DNA of 64,000 bases from Mycolicibacterium komanii (GCF_001050035.1 NZ_CVTA01000033.1:186001-250000); one strand, 5' to 3'. Counted from the first letter of the stretch, positions 28,130 through 37,950 are shown. Notes: a model not told the origin generated them from the letters alone. Program-made: numbers and translations.

Positions 28130-28761
28130 GGGCCGTCGCGGAGGACGAAGGCGCGCTCGTCACCGCACTGAAGGCGGGCGACGAGAGTGCCTTCTCCTTG
28201 CTGGTCGAACGGCACGCACCGGCCATGTTGCGGATCGCGCGCGGCTACGTCGCGTCCCAGGAGGCCGCCGAGGACGTCGTGCAGGAAACCTGGATCGCAC
28301 TGCTCAAGGGCATCAACGGGTTCGAGTCCCGATCGAGTTTGCGCACATGGCTTTTCACGATCCTGATCAACACCGCCAAGAAGCGAGGGCTGCGCGAACG
28401 ACAAACCAGCGACGCAGAATTCGCCGCGTTCACCGGCGTGACGGTGGAGGCGGCCCGGTTTCGCGGCTCGGACGACCGCTGGCCCGGGCACTGGCGAGCC
28501 GACGCCACACCGGCGCCGTTCCCGGAGACGCCGGAGGGGTCGGTGCTGGCCGACGAGATGCTCACCGTCGCGCGACGCGAACTCGACCGGCTTCCCGACA
28601 GACAACGCACCGTCGTCACCCTGCGTGACGTGTACGGGTTCGAATCGAAAGAAGTCACGGAATTGCTCGACATCACCGTCGCCAATCAGCGGGTCCTTCT
28701 GCACCGCGGCCGTGCCGCGGTCCGGCAAGCGCTCGAGGCCTACCTGTCGGAGGAATCATGA
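28126..28761 (+). CDS. ECF-family RNA polymerase sigma factor
   Basis: The 211-residue sigma-70 family protein of the ECF group has region 2 (LVERHAPAMLRIARGYVASQ, AEDVVQETWIALLKGINGFE, SLRTWLFTILINTAKKR) and region 4 (RELDRLPDRQRTVVTLRDVY, LLDITVANQRVLLHRGRAAV) joined by a linker of about 50 residues. Its start and stop overlap the DUF417 gene and the anti-sigma gene as ATGA, ensuring matched expression. The target promoter is unknown; autoregulation upstream of 27611 would be usual, but no repeated motif was identified there. Confidence 0.9.
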   Translation: MRAVAEDEGALVTALKAGDESAFSLLVERHAPAMLRIARGYVASQEAAEDVVQETWIALLKGINGFESRSSLRTWLFTILINTAKKRGLRERQTSDAEFAAFTGVTVEAARFRGSDDRWPGHWRADATPAPFPETPEGSVLADEMLTVARRELDRLPDRQRTVVTLRDVYGFESKEVTELLDITVANQRVLLHRGRAAVRQALEAYLSEES

Positions 28762-28994
28762 GTCCCGGCTCCATGGACTGCAACGAACTCGTCGAACTGG
28801 TCACCGCATACCTCGACGGGTCGTTGGATCCCGAAACCCGCGCCCGCTTCGACATGCACCTGCTCGACTGCGACGGCTGCGTGAACTACCTGCAGCAGTT
28901 CCGGGCGACCATCACGACGTTGGGCAACGTCGGTGACGAGCTCGATCCGGCGTACCGCGACAAGCTGATGGCCGCATTCCGCAACTGGCGCTGA
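28758..28994 (+). CDS. Zinc-binding anti-sigma factor
   Basis: The 78-residue protein carries the ZAS motif H34-x3-C38-x2-C41 (HLLDCDGC) after an N-terminal Cys (C8), the four ligands of the RsrA/ChrR type anti-sigma fold. There is no membrane segment, so it is a cytosolic inhibitor of the preceding sigma factor. Zinc-thiolate release on oxidation is the known trigger in such proteins. The start overlaps the sigma gene stop (ATGA). The convergent DUF2236 gene ends 3 nt beyond its stop. Confidence 0.88.
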   Translation: MSPGSMDCNELVELVTAYLDGSLDPETRARFDMHLLDCDGCVNYLQQFRATITTLGNVGDELDPAYRDKLMAAFRNWR

Positions 28995-28997
28995 GAA

Positions 28998-30215
28998 TCA
29001 GGCGACGGTGCTGACGTGCTCTGCCGATTCACCGATGGTGGCGCCGGCATCACCGACGATCGTGCGCATCAACGCCCGGTGTTCGCGGTCCCCGCGGGCG
29101 GCTGCGCGGTCGATGCCTCCGGGCAGTGCGACCGCGGCGATGCTGCGGGTCAGGTTCACGGGCAGCCGCAGCACCGGATACCACGGCACGTGTGGCCGCA
29201 GACCCAGAGCCCGCATGGTCCGAGGGCCGAGGAAGCCGCTTGTGACCGAAAGGTGTTGCGCCCGAGCGATGCGACGCCGTATTGCGGGCAGGGTGTCGTA
29301 GCGCCAGATCAGTGGGTCGTCCGCCATCGGAACGGCCAGCTGCCTCGACGACTCGTCGGGCTCCGCCAGCGCCCCGAGCGTGTGATAGAGCACCCGGATG
29401 CTGTCGCGGAAGCTGCGCGGCAGCCACTCGTCCTCCACGCCCATCAACCAGCCGACGTAGCGGGTCAGGTGAGCGACGGCCTCATACTCCCTCGGCCGCA
29501 ACACGATTCCCATCCCCATGACACCCACCGCAGGTGCGACCAGCGCACCGATCAGCGTCGCCGCCATATCGGTCTGGTTGATCGGGACGCCCCACTCGTC
29601 GGCGCGCCAGTCCGGCATCGCGGTCACATGCCTGCGCACGAGCCCGTGAATCAGCCGAACCCGAAGGGTGGACCGGTAGCCGGTGCCCAGATACTCGAGG
29701 CCGCCGTCGGAGATGACGTCCATCGCCCACTGCATCGTCTCGGCGAAGCGCTTGTTCGATCCCTTCTCCAGGGCCCCGGTGCGCAGCAAGGTCTTGTTGA
29801 AACCCGAGAACTGGTACCCGCCTAGAAGCGATACGTCACGGGCGACGTACATACCGTCGGCGCCGCCGCGACGCAGCGCGCGCTGGCCGCGGCGCAGCAT
29901 TTTCGGGTCGACCCAGTCGGGAAGCTTCTCCACGGCGGTGAAGAATTCGCTCAGCGGCTCCGGAGCGTCGGGCACCGCGTCGATGCCGTGGGTGAGCGCC
30001 CTGTCGAACAACGGCCGTGTCTGTTTGACGCCGACGGTCGACATCCATTCGACGAGGCGGTCCACCGGTTCGTCACCGACCGTCAACCGCTCGCCCAGCC
30101 GGCGCCACTGCTGCGGTGCCGGCTCGTCGATACCCATCGCCTTGGCCATGACGCGGATGCTGGCCGGCACGGGGCGTGGTCGCTGCGGGTGGCGCGTCGG
30201 GATGGGACGCTGCAT
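28998..30215 (-). CDS. DUF2236 oxygenase (MpaB / latex-clearing protein-like)
   Basis: The 405-residue protein has the DUF2236 domain, a heme b fold shared by the rubber oxygenase Lcp and MpaB. The conserved Arg and His region is visible as YRSTLRVRLIHGLVRRHVTA (about 180-199; R181 and the proximal-type H190), preceded by GGLEYLGTG and followed by NQTDMAATLIGALVAPAVGV. It lacks a signal peptide, unlike secreted Lcp. The substrate is unknown. ATG 30215 is chosen over an upstream TTG because GAGG lies 4-8 nt before it. A near-consensus promoter (TTGACA, 18 nt, TAGTTT) lies 40-70 nt upstream and partly within a palindrome. Confidence 0.8.
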   Translation of the reverse strand: MQRPIPTRHPQRPRPVPASIRVMAKAMGIDEPAPQQWRRLGERLTVGDEPVDRLVEWMSTVGVKQTRPLFDRALTHGIDAVPDAPEPLSEFFTAVEKLPDWVDPKMLRRGQRALRRGGADGMYVARDVSLLGGYQFSGFNKTLLRTGALEKGSNKRFAETMQWAMDVISDGGLEYLGTGYRSTLRVRLIHGLVRRHVTAMPDWRADEWGVPINQTDMAATLIGALVAPAVGVMGMGIVLRPREYEAVAHLTRYVGWLMGVEDEWLPRSFRDSIRVLYHTLGALAEPDESSRQLAVPMADDPLIWRYDTLPAIRRRIARAQHLSVTSGFLGPRTMRALGLRPHVPWYPVLRLPVNLTRSIAAVALPGGIDRAAARGDREHRALMRTIVGDAGATIGESAEHVSTVA

Positions 30216-30257
30216 CGCCTCGATTCCCTTCAGCCAAACTGACAACGCGTGTAGTCG

Positions 30258-30287
30258 AAACTATTCGCGCACATCGCCGGCTGTCAA
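30258..30287 (-). promoter_or_regulatory. Promoter of the DUF2236 gene
   Basis: On the minus strand TTGACA (30287-30282) and TAGTTT (30263-30258) are separated by 18 nt. The -35 hexamer overlaps the left arm of the hairpin at 30276-30307, so a protein bound there would block it. Confidence 0.55.
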
Positions 30288-30307
30288 TCGGCGTTTTCAC
30301 AGCCGGC
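30276..30307. promoter_or_regulatory. Perfect inverted repeat over the DUF2236 -35 region
   Basis: GCCGGCTGT (30276-30284) and ACAGCCGGC (30299-30307) are perfect complements with a 14-nt spacer. The position over the -35 box suggests an operator; a transcript hairpin is the alternative. Confidence 0.5.
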
Positions 30308-30357
30308 TCATAGGTGGCGCATGACGGGCTCATCGGAACGGCTCGCATGATGTCAGC

Positions 30358-30750
30358 ATGACCGAAACACCCGAACCCGCCACCACCCCCGTGGTCGCAG
30401 CATCTCAGCAGGACCCCGTCGCCCCGCGCCGCTCGAGGCTCGGCGCCGCGGCCGCCTGGGTCGGCATCGTCGCCGGTGTCGTGTTCATCGTCGCGGTGAT
30501 CTTCTTCTCCGGATACATCCTCGGCGCACACTCCGGCGGTTATCACCGCGGCGGCCATCACGGCGGCCACGACCGCGGTACCGCGATCTTCCACCGTGGG
30601 CCGCCGCCGGGATTCCCGATGGGACCGGGCGGGGAGTTCGGCCGGCCGCCGTTCGGTGGTCCGGGCAACTCCCAGGGCCCGCGGTTCGCGCCGCCCGCGC
30701 CTCCGCAGTCGCCCGAGGCGCCGACCACGACAGCGCCGGCCCGCCCGTAA
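30358..30750 (+). CDS. Single-pass membrane protein with His/Gly- and Pro-rich tail (Rv3706c type)
   Basis: The 130-residue protein has an N-terminal polar segment, one membrane helix (AAAWVGIVAGVVFIVAVIFF, about 31-50), then a histidine-glycine stretch (AHSGGYHRGGHHGGHDRG, about 57-74) with six histidines and a Pro/Gly-rich tail. The histidine run could bind metal ions at the outer face of the membrane. It is a conserved mycobacterial proline-rich protein of unknown role. A long hairpin follows at 30774. Confidence 0.7.
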   Translation: MTETPEPATTPVVAASQQDPVAPRRSRLGAAAAWVGIVAGVVFIVAVIFFSGYILGAHSGGYHRGGHHGGHDRGTAIFHRGPPPGFPMGPGGEFGRPPFGGPGNSQGPRFAPPAPPQSPEAPTTTAPARP

Positions 30751-30773
30751 CCTCAAGTCGTTGGGGTCGCATG

Positions 30774-30837
30774 TGGTGTTCACTCAGATCGACATTTTGG
30801 CCGGTATGCGGTTTTTCATCGATTTGAGTGCGCACCA
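30774..30837. repeat. Long imperfect hairpin between the Rv3706c-like gene and ohr
   Basis: The left arm (30774-30792, TGGTGTTCACTCAGATCGA) pairs with the right arm (30819-30837, TCGATTTGAGTGCGCACCA) at 16 of 19 positions. The loop contains TCGACATTTTG (30789-30799 across the stem edge), an 11-mer that recurs in the hairpin at 39445-39505. Confidence 0.6.
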
Positions 30838-30902
30838 GGGCCGATTGACGAGCGGGAGACGGGCGTCTTGCCGTCTGCGCGTGGACTGGCATGATCGAGC
30901 CC

Positions 30903-31331
30903 ATGAGCATTGAGGTCAAGTACACCGCAGAGTCCACCGCGTCGGGAGGCGGCCGCGACGGCCACGTCCGGTCCTCCGACGGCAAGATCGATCTCGATAC
31001 CCGTCCGCCCAAAGAACTCGGCGGCAGCGGCGAGGGTGTGAACCCCGAACTGCTGTTCTCGTCGGGTTACGCGGCATGCTTCCTGGGTGCGCTGCGGTTG
31101 CAGGCCCGCAACAACAAGATTGACATCGACGAAGCCACCTCGATCACCGCACAGGTCGGCTTCGGTCCGGACTCCGAGGGCGGCTTCGGGATCACGGCCC
31201 ACCTGATCGGCTACCTGCCGGGCCTCGAGCAGAGCGTGGCCGACGATCTGATGGCTAAGGCGCACGACTTCTGCCCGTATTCGAAGGCCACACGCGGCAA
31301 CATCGAAGTCAAGTTGTCCGCGAAGGTCTGA
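30903..31331 (+). CDS. ohr: Organic hydroperoxide resistance protein (Ohr/OsmC family)
   Basis: This thiol peroxidase removes organic hydroperoxides. The 142-residue protein has the two active cysteines C59 (GYAACFLGAL) and C124 (HDFCPYSKAT), the Arg in GGRDGHVRSS and the Glu in GVNPELLFSSGY, all expected for Ohr. ATG 30903 gives the usual MSIEVKYTAE N-terminus; an in-frame ATG at 30891 is an alternative. No OhrR-type MarR regulator is adjacent. The next gene starts 3 nt after its stop. Confidence 0.9.
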   Translation: MSIEVKYTAESTASGGGRDGHVRSSDGKIDLDTRPPKELGGSGEGVNPELLFSSGYAACFLGALRLQARNNKIDIDEATSITAQVGFGPDSEGGFGITAHLIGYLPGLEQSVADDLMAKAHDFCPYSKATRGNIEVKLSAKV

Positions 31332-31334
31332 TCG

Positions 31335-31985
31335 ATGCGGGCGGTCGCCGCAGCGGGCGTCGGCGTGGCCATCGGCTTGTCGATGGTGGCGCCCGCCGGA
31401 CTCGCCTCAGCGCGCCCATCGGATCCGGGCGTGGTGAACTACGCCGTGCTGCCGAAGGGCTCGGTGGGCAACATCGTCGGCGCCACAATGCGATTCGAAT
31501 CGTTGTTCACCGAACCGGTGCAGACCTTCTCGGTCGACAATCCGGCGTGCAACAACTGGGCCGACGTCGGTCTGCCCGACGTCTATGCCGACCCGGACCT
31601 CGCGTCGTTCAACGGTGCGGTGACCCAGGAGTCGCCCACCGATGCGACGCATCTGGTCAAACAGGCGGTCGGCGTGTTCGCGACCACCGACGCCGGCGAC
31701 CGAGCGTTCCATCGCGTCGTCGACCGCACTGTCGGCTGCAACGGTCAGACCACCGCGATGCACCTGGACAACTTCACGACCCAGGTGTGGACCTTCACCG
31801 GTGGGCCCGCTTCGGCGACGGACGCCGACTGGGTCAAACAGGAGGCGGGTACGGATCGGCGCTGCTTCACCACCACGCGCAAACGCGAGAACGTTTTGCT
31901 CCAAGCCAAGGTCTGCCAGTCCGGTAACGGCGGACCCGCGGTGAACGCGCTGGCAGGTGCCATGCAGAACACTCTCGGGCAGTAG
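31335..31985 (+). CDS. Secreted sensor-domain protein (PknH extracellular-domain-like, Rv3705c type)
   Basis: The 216-residue exported protein has a signal peptide (VAAAGVGVAIGLSMVAPAGL, cut near ASA/RPSD) followed by a PknH-like extracellular sensor domain. This fold shows conserved disulfide cysteines, here in NPACNNWADVGL, RTVGCNGQTTA, DRRCFTTTRKR and AKVCQSGNGG. There is no kinase domain and no lipobox. Its start is 3 nt after ohr, suggesting one transcript. The function is unknown; the homologue just upstream of egtA in M. tuberculosis has the same position. Confidence 0.8.
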   Translation: MRAVAAAGVGVAIGLSMVAPAGLASARPSDPGVVNYAVLPKGSVGNIVGATMRFESLFTEPVQTFSVDNPACNNWADVGLPDVYADPDLASFNGAVTQESPTDATHLVKQAVGVFATTDAGDRAFHRVVDRTVGCNGQTTAMHLDNFTTQVWTFTGGPASATDADWVKQEAGTDRRCFTTTRKRENVLLQAKVCQSGNGGPAVNALAGAMQNTLGQ

Positions 31986-32109
31986 CCCGGTAGTGGCATT
32001 CGAGTACGCGTAACGAAGGCGTCATCCAAAAAACGCGAGACTTTGTCGGTCACGTCTGGAAGATGGTTGAAGGGGGCGAGCGGTCCACTCCCGGAAGGGG
32101 ATGGTTGGA

Positions 32110-33402
32110 ATGACCTTCACCATCACGTCCGAGGTGGACGACGCGCACCCGCCGCCGGCCGGTTCCGGCCAGCTGACCAGCGCTGACGCCGCTGCACGCC
32201 GAATTGCCGACGGATGTCTGCGCGACGGTCCGGTGGGGCAGGTGGGGCTCGAGATCGAGGCGCACTGCTTCGATCTGACCGATCCGATGCGCAGGCCCGG
32301 GTGGGCAGAGCTCACCGCGATCATCGCCGACCTACCGCCGCTGCCCGGGGGCAGCAGGGTCACCGTCGAGCCCGGCGGCGCCGTCGAGCTGTCCGGCCCA
32401 CCGCTTGCCGGCCCGCTGGCCGCGATCGACGCCATGGTCGCCGACCGCGCGGTGCTGCGCGCGGCGTTCGCGCGCGCCGGGTTCGGGCTGGTGCTGTTGG
32501 GGGCGGATCCGTTGCGGCCGCCCGAACGGGTCAATCCGGGGCCGCGCTACCGGGCGATGGAGGCGTTCTTCACCGCAAGCGGGACCGCCGCAGCGGGCGC
32601 GGCGATGATGACGTCGACCGCCTCGGTGCAGATCAACGTCGATGCGGGTCCCCGGGAGGGCTGGGCCGACCGGGTGCGACTCGCCCACGCGCTCGGGCCG
32701 ACGATGGTCGCGATTGCTGCGAATTCGCCGCTGCTCAGCGGAGAGGTCTCCGGGTGGCAGTCGTCGCGCCAACGTGTCTGGAGCCAACTGGATTCCGCCC
32801 GCTGTGGACCGGTCCTCGGCGAGATCGGCGACGACCCCGCCAGCGACTGGGCGGGCTATGCGCTCAAAGCGCCGGTGATGCTCGTCAAGCATGCCGATGC
32901 CGACGCCGAACCGGTCTCCGAATGGGTGCCGTTCGCGGACTGGGCCGACGGGCGCGTCGAACTCGGCGCGCGCCGTCCCACGGTGGCCGACCTCGACTAT
33001 CACCTGACGACGCTGTTTCCGCCGGTGCGGCCGCGCCAGTGGCTCGAGATCCGCTATCTGGACAGCGCGCCGGACGCGGTCTGGCCCGCGGTCGCGTTCA
33101 CGCTCGTCACCCTGCTCGACGACCCGGCGGCCGCCGACATCGCCGCCGAGGCCACCGAACCCGTCGCCACCGAATGGGACCAGGCGGCCCGCGTCGGCTT
33201 GGCCGATCCGCGGTTGCAGGCCGCCGCCGAACGGTGCGTGCAGGCGGCCGCCGAACGAGCCCCGGCCGAGCTCGAGGAATCGATGCAGCGGTTGTTGCGT
33301 TCGGTCGAACAGGGACGGTGTCCGGCCGACGACTTCGGTGACCGTGCCGCACGACACGGGATCGCGCCCGCGGTCACGCAACTGGCACGAGGGGAACTGT
33401 GA
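32110..33402 (+). CDS. egtA: Glutamate-cysteine ligase for ergothioneine synthesis
   Basis: EgtA makes gamma-glutamylcysteine, the sulfur donor for EgtB. The protein of about 430 residues is of the GCS2 plant/actinobacterial type: [14 protein letters not shown] (metal-site Glu pair), [30 protein letters not shown] and [22 protein letters not shown] 32110 is preferred because AAGGGG ends 9 nt before it; ATG 32101 is three codons upstream with almost no spacer. Its stop overlaps the egtB start (GTGA). It is first in an egtABCDE operon with overlaps at every junction. Confidence 0.93.
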   Translation: MTFTITSEVDDAHPPPAGSGQLTSADAAARRIADGCLRDGPVGQVGLEIEAHCFDLTDPMRRPGWAELTAIIADLPPLPGGSRVTVEPGGAVELSGPPLAGPLAAIDAMVADRAVLRAAFARAGFGLVLLGADPLRPPERVNPGPRYRAMEAFFTASGTAAAGAAMMTSTASVQINVDAGPREGWADRVRLAHALGPTMVAIAANSPLLSGEVSGWQSSRQRVWSQLDSARCGPVLGEIGDDPASDWAGYALKAPVMLVKHADADAEPVSEWVPFADWADGRVELGARRPTVADLDYHLTTLFPPVRPRQWLEIRYLDSAPDAVWPAVAFTLVTLLDDPAAADIAAEATEPVATEWDQAARVGLADPRLQAAAERCVQAAAERAPAELEESMQRLLRSVEQGRCPADDFGDRAARHGIAPAVTQLARGEL

Positions 33403-34706
33403 CACCTCGCGAAACCATCGCGCGCGAACTGACCACGGCACGCGGGCGCACGCTGCGCCTCGTCGACTTCGACGATGCCGAGCTGGGCCGCCAGTACAGC
33501 CCGCTGATGAGCCCGCTGGTGTGGGACCTCGCGCACATCGGGCAGCAGGAGGAGCTGTGGTTGCTGCGCGACGGCAACCCGGACCGGCCGGGCATGCTGC
33601 GTCCCGAGGTCGAACGCCTCTACGACGCATTCGTCAACTCGCGAGCCAGCCGCGTGAACCTGCCGTTGCTGCCGCCGTCGGACGCCAGGACTTACTGCGC
33701 GACCGTGCGGGACAAGGTGCTCGACACGTTGGCCGCGCTGCCCGAGGACGACCCCGGGTTCTCCTTCGGACTTGTCATCAGCCACGAGAACCAGCACGAC
33801 GAAACCATGCTGCAGGCGCTGAACCTCCGCAGCGGGCCGCCGCTGCTCGAGCCCGGAACCCCGCTCCCCGAAGGCCGCCCGGAGGTGGCCGGCACATCGG
33901 TGCTGGTGCCCGGCGGCGAGTTCGTGCTCGGCGTCGATGCGGCCACCGAACCGTTCTCACTGGACAACGAACGGCCGGCGCACACCGTCGACGTGCCCTC
34001 CTTCCGCATCGGTCGCGTCCCGGTGACCAACGGCGAGTGGCGCCGGTTCATCGACGACGGCGGATACGACGAACCCCGGTGGTGGTCGGACCGCGGTTGG
34101 AAGCACCGGACCGAAGCGGGTCTTCGGGCGCCGGAGTTCTGGAATCCGGATGGCACGCGCATCCGGTTCGGCCACGTCGAGGAGATCCCCGACACCGAGC
34201 CGGTTCAGCACGTCACGTTCTTCGAAGCCGAGGCGTACGCGGCGTGGGCGGGCGCCCGGCTGCCCACCGAAGTGGAATGGGAGAAGGCCTGCGCCTGGGA
34301 CCCGGCCGTCGGTGCGCGCCGCCGTTATCCGTGGGGCACAAGCGAACCCACCACCGCGCTGGCCAACCTCGGTGGCGAGGCACTGCGCCCCGCCCCCGTC
34401 GGCGCGTATCCCGCCGGCGCCTCCGCCTACGGGGCCGAACAGATGCTCGGCGACGTCTGGGAGTGGACGACGTCGCCGCTGCGGCCCTGGCCGGGATTCA
34501 CGCCGATGATCTACGAGCGCTACTCGCAGCCCTTCTTCGACGGTGACTACCGGGTCTTGCGCGGCGGGTCATGGGCGGTTGCATCGAGCATCCTGCGGCC
34601 CAGCTTCCGCAACTGGGACCACCCCGTCCGCCGCCAGATCTTCTCCGGTGTGCGGCTGGCCTGGGACGTCGACGATGAGCCGCTTGCGCGAAGAGGGAGT
34701 ATTTGA
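33399..34706 (+). CDS. egtB: Ergothioneine sulfoxide synthase
   Basis: This iron(II) enzyme joins trimethylhistidine and gamma-glutamylcysteine with oxygen. The 435-residue protein has an N-terminal DinB-like domain providing the three-His iron site (H47 in [11 protein letters not shown]129 and H133 in SHENQHDE) and a C-terminal formylglycine-enzyme-like domain ([51 protein letters not shown]). It uses a GTG start overlapping the egtA stop by 4 nt. Confidence 0.96.
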   Translation: MTPRETIARELTTARGRTLRLVDFDDAELGRQYSPLMSPLVWDLAHIGQQEELWLLRDGNPDRPGMLRPEVERLYDAFVNSRASRVNLPLLPPSDARTYCATVRDKVLDTLAALPEDDPGFSFGLVISHENQHDETMLQALNLRSGPPLLEPGTPLPEGRPEVAGTSVLVPGGEFVLGVDAATEPFSLDNERPAHTVDVPSFRIGRVPVTNGEWRRFIDDGGYDEPRWWSDRGWKHRTEAGLRAPEFWNPDGTRIRFGHVEEIPDTEPVQHVTFFEAEAYAAWAGARLPTEVEWEKACAWDPAVGARRRYPWGTSEPTTALANLGGEALRPAPVGAYPAGASAYGAEQMLGDVWEWTTSPLRPWPGFTPMIYERYSQPFFDGDYRVLRGGSWAVASSILRPSFRNWDHPVRRQIFSGVRLAWDVDDEPLARRGSI

Positions 34707-35395
34707 TGTGCAGGCATCTCGGGTGGCTCGGTGAACCGGTGTCGGTGGCGTCGCTGATCCTCGATCCCGCCAACGGCCTTCTGGTGCAGTCCTATTCACC
34801 ACGTCGCCAGAAGCACGGCCTGATGAACGCCGACGGCTGGGGCGTGGGCTTCTTCGACGGACAGACTCCTCGCCGGTGGCGCAGCGCGACGCCGATGTGG
34901 GGCGATGCATCGCTCGCCTCGGTCGCACCCGCCCTGCGCAGCGGTTGCGTCGTCGCGGCGGTTCGGTCGGCGAGCGTCGGCATGCCGATCGAGGCCACGG
35001 CGGCCGCGCCGTTCACCGACGGGCACTGGCTGCTCTCCCACAACGGCCTGGTCGATCGCGCGGTCCTGCCGCTGTCGCCCCGTGCCGAGTCGACGAACGA
35101 CAGCGCCCTGCTCGCGGCGCTGATCTTCGACCGCGGGCTGGATTCGCTCGGACAGACCATCACCGAGGTGGCCGCTGCCGATCCGAACGCGCGGCTGAAC
35201 ATATTGGCGGGCAACGGAACACGTCTGCTCGCGACAACCTGGGGCGACACACTGTCGGTGTTACGCCGTTCCGACGGCGTCGTCCTGGCCAGTGAACCGT
35301 ACGACGACGACCCGGCCTGGCAGGAGATCCCGGATCGGCACCTTGTCGAGGTTTCGCCCTCCGGCGTGCACCTGCTCGAACTGAAGGGATCCTGA
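34706..35395 (+). CDS. egtC: Gamma-glutamyl hercynylcysteine sulfoxide amidohydrolase
   Basis: EgtC removes glutamate from the EgtB product. The 229-residue class II Ntn amidotransferase fold requires Cys at position 2, which fixes the start at ATG 34706 ([11 protein letters not shown]) and not at the TTG one codon earlier. Other motifs are [32 protein letters not shown] and [12 protein letters not shown]. The start overlaps egtB by 1 nt (TGATG) and the stop overlaps egtD the same way. Confidence 0.94.
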   Translation: MCRHLGWLGEPVSVASLILDPANGLLVQSYSPRRQKHGLMNADGWGVGFFDGQTPRRWRSATPMWGDASLASVAPALRSGCVVAAVRSASVGMPIEATAAAPFTDGHWLLSHNGLVDRAVLPLSPRAESTNDSALLAALIFDRGLDSLGQTITEVAAADPNARLNILAGNGTRLLATTWGDTLSVLRRSDGVVLASEPYDDDPAWQEIPDRHLVEVSPSGVHLLELKGS

Positions 35396-36390
35396 TGACA
35401 GTCCAGCGGGGAGCCGATCACGCAGGCACGCTGTCGTTGTCCAACCACCTGTCCGCCGACTCGGCCGCGACCGCGCTGCGTAGCGATGTGCTCGAAGGAC
35501 TGACCTCGTCACCGAAGTCGTTGCCGCCCAAGTGGTTCTACGACTCCGTCGGCAGCGACCTGTTCGATCAGATCACGCGGCTGCCCGAGTACTATCCGAC
35601 CCGCGCCGAGGCCGAGATCCTGCGGGACCGGGCGGCCGAGATCGCCGCGGCATCCGGTGCGGACACGTTGGTCGAACTGGGCAGCGGCACATCGGAGAAG
35701 ACCCGCCTGCTGCTCGACGCCCTGCACGACAACGGCGCGCTTCGGCGGTTCATCCCGTTCGACGTCGACGCGAGCGTGCTCACCGCCGCGGGCGCGGCGC
35801 TGCAGGACGAGTACCCCGGACTCGAGATCGACGCCGTGTGCGGCGATTTCGAGGAGCACCTCGACCAGATCCCCCGCCGCGGACGTCGTCTTGTCGCGTT
35901 TCTGGGCTCGACGATCGGCAACCTCACCGCCGGTCCGCGTGCCGAGTTCCTGGCGGCCTTGTCCGAGACACTGCAACCCGGTGACAGCCTCGTGCTGGGT
36001 ACCGACCTGGTGAAGGACACCGACCGCCTGGTGCGCGCCTACGACGACAGCGCGGGCGTGACCGCACGCTTCAACCGCAACGTGCTGGCGGTCGTGAACC
36101 GTGAACTCGGCGCCGATTTCGATCTGGACATGTTCGAGCACGTGGCGCGCTGGAACGCTGACGACGAGCGTATTGAGATGTGGCTCCGCTCCACCGAAGC
36201 GCAGCGGGTCCGTGTCCGCGACCTCGAACTGACCGTCGAGTTCGCCGCCGGTGAGGCGATGCTGACCGAGGTGTCGTGCAAGTTCCGGCCCGAGGGCGTC
36301 CAGGCGGAACTCGCCGCGGCAGGGTTGCGGATGACGCACTGGTGGACCGACGCCGCCGGCGACTTCGGGCTGTCGCTGTCGACGAAATGA
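35395..36390 (+). CDS. egtD: L-histidine N-alpha-methyltransferase
   Basis: EgtD trimethylates histidine to hercynine with SAM, the first dedicated step to ergothioneine. The 331-residue protein contains [20 protein letters not shown], the SAM motif [19 protein letters not shown], the loop [10 protein letters not shown] and the substrate region [20 protein letters not shown], all EgtD hallmarks. It is coupled to egtC (TGATG) and egtE (ATGA). Confidence 0.96.
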   Translation: MTVQRGADHAGTLSLSNHLSADSAATALRSDVLEGLTSSPKSLPPKWFYDSVGSDLFDQITRLPEYYPTRAEAEILRDRAAEIAAASGADTLVELGSGTSEKTRLLLDALHDNGALRRFIPFDVDASVLTAAGAALQDEYPGLEIDAVCGDFEEHLDQIPRRGRRLVAFLGSTIGNLTAGPRAEFLAALSETLQPGDSLVLGTDLVKDTDRLVRAYDDSAGVTARFNRNVLAVVNRELGADFDLDMFEHVARWNADDERIEMWLRSTEAQRVRVRDLELTVEFAAGEAMLTEVSCKFRPEGVQAELAAAGLRMTHWWTDAAGDFGLSLSTK

Positions 36391-37502
36391 GCCTCGCACA
36401 GCAGTGGCGGTCGGCCCGCCCGGCGGTCGCCGGAGTGCACCTGGACAGCGGCGCCTGCTCCCGCCAGAGCCTTGCGGCCATCGAGGCGGCCGCCCAGCAC
36501 GCGCGCCACGAAGCCGAGGTCGGCGGTTACGTCGCCGCCGAGGCCGCCACGCCGGCGCTCGACGCGGGCCGCGCCGCGCTCGGCGCCCTGACCGGGCTGG
36601 CAGCCAGCGACATCGTGTTCACCACCGGAGCGAACAACGCGTTGGACCTGCTTCTGAGCGCCTGGCCCGGGCCCCGCACGCTGGCATGTCTGCCGGGTGA
36701 GTACGGCCCGAACCTCGCGATCATGGCGGCCAACGGTTTCGCCGTCCGCGCATTGCCCGCCGACGGCGACGGCCGCCTCGACCCGGAGGCGGCCGCACGC
36801 GACCTTGCCGACGATCCGCCCGCGCTGGTGCACCTGACGGCGCTGGCCAGCCACCGCGGGCTCGCCCAACCGCTCTCGGCGCTGGCCGCCACATGCGCGG
36901 AACTCGGTCTGCCGCTGGTCGTCGACGCCGCCCAGGCGCTCGGCCATCTCGACTGCGCGGTCACGCCGGCGGCGATCTACGGTTCGTCGCGCAAGTGGAT
37001 CGCGGGTCCGCGCGGCGTGGGTTTCTTGGCGGTCCATCGCGAGCTCGCGCAGCGGCTCCGGCCACGGCTGCCGCCGACGGATTGGAACCTGCCGTTACCC
37101 GTGCTCTCACGCTTGGAGCACGGGGAGGCGAATGTCGCTGCCCGCGTGGGCTTCTCGGTCGCACTGGGTGAGCACCTGGCACACGGGCCGGAGCGGGTCC
37201 GGGCCCGGCTGGCGGAGGTGGGCGCCGTGACCCGCGAGGCGCTGGCCGGCGTCCGAGGATGGCGGGTGGTCGAGCCGCGCGACGAGCCGACCGCGATCAC
37301 CACGCTGGTGCCGACCGGCGGAGCCGACCCGCAGGAGGTCCGCAAGCGGATGATCGCCGAACACCGGATCGTCACGACCTACGCCGACGCGCAGCGGGCG
37401 CCGTTCGAGATGACGGCACCTGTGCTGCGAGCGTCTCCGCACGTCGACGTCACCGCCGAGGAACTCGAGCAGTTCGCTGCGGCGTTGACCGCCGTCGGGT
37501 GA
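36387..37502 (+). CDS. egtE: Hercynylcysteine sulfoxide lyase (PLP)
   Basis: EgtE cleaves the C-S bond to release ergothioneine. The 371-residue protein is a class V aminotransferase-type enzyme with the PLP lysine in [18 protein letters not shown] (about residue 205), the Asp of the cofactor site in [15 protein letters not shown], and [20 protein letters not shown] at the phosphate site. Its ATG overlaps the egtD stop as ATGA. It ends the operon; the next two genes are convergent. Confidence 0.93.
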   Translation: MSLAQQWRSARPAVAGVHLDSGACSRQSLAAIEAAAQHARHEAEVGGYVAAEAATPALDAGRAALGALTGLAASDIVFTTGANNALDLLLSAWPGPRTLACLPGEYGPNLAIMAANGFAVRALPADGDGRLDPEAAARDLADDPPALVHLTALASHRGLAQPLSALAATCAELGLPLVVDAAQALGHLDCAVTPAAIYGSSRKWIAGPRGVGFLAVHRELAQRLRPRLPPTDWNLPLPVLSRLEHGEANVAARVGFSVALGEHLAHGPERVRARLAEVGAVTREALAGVRGWRVVEPRDEPTAITTLVPTGGADPQEVRKRMIAEHRIVTTYADAQRAPFEMTAPVLRASPHVDVTAEELEQFAAALTAVG

Positions 37503-37506
37503 GGGG

Positions 37507-37950
37507 TCAGCCGGTTCGCTGCACCAGCAGCGTCGCCCGGTAATCCGACAGAGGCGGGGCGTCATCGGGCGTGCGGGGATAGGGGTCGAGCGCCTGCAGC
37601 GTCAGCTCATAGTCTCCCGTCTGGACCGTCTGCCGGTTCTGCCCGGGTGCGGGGTTGGTGTTGAACTCGACGGTCTCCTCGCCGGCGCGCCCGTCGTCGA
37701 CCATGACGATGACGCGCGCCTGACCCGTCCAGAAGCATTCGACCTCGGTGGGACAGCGCGAATCCTCCGGCACCGCGGTGAATCGCAGGCGCAGCGGCTC
37801 ACCGGTGAGCGAGGCCTGCTGGCCGCCGGCCAGCACGAACGGCCGGTCGAGCTGGGCTTCGACGGTGTCGGCGCGTGCCTGCTGTCCGCCGTGGCATGCC
37901 GCCACGGCGATGAGCACCAACAGCCAGATACCGCGAACGACCGCCCTCAC
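37507..37950 (-). CDS. Putative lipoprotein
   Basis: The 147-residue protein has a lipoprotein signal (VVRGIWLLVLIAVAAC, lipobox VAAC, Cys about residue 19) followed by a beta-rich domain (GEPLRLRFTAVPEDSRCPTE, CFWTGQARVIVMVDDGR, GDYELTLQALDPYPRTPDD). Two further cysteines (SRCPTEVEC) may form a disulfide. No family is recognised. GTG 37950 overlaps the stop of the upstream ligase-like gene as GTGA, so the two are coupled. It is convergent with egtE, 4 nt away. Confidence 0.72.
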   Translation of the reverse strand: MRAVVRGIWLLVLIAVAACHGGQQARADTVEAQLDRPFVLAGGQQASLTGEPLRLRFTAVPEDSRCPTEVECFWTGQARVIVMVDDGRAGEETVEFNTNPAPGQNRQTVQTGDYELTLQALDPYPRTPDDAPPLSDYRATLLVQRTG

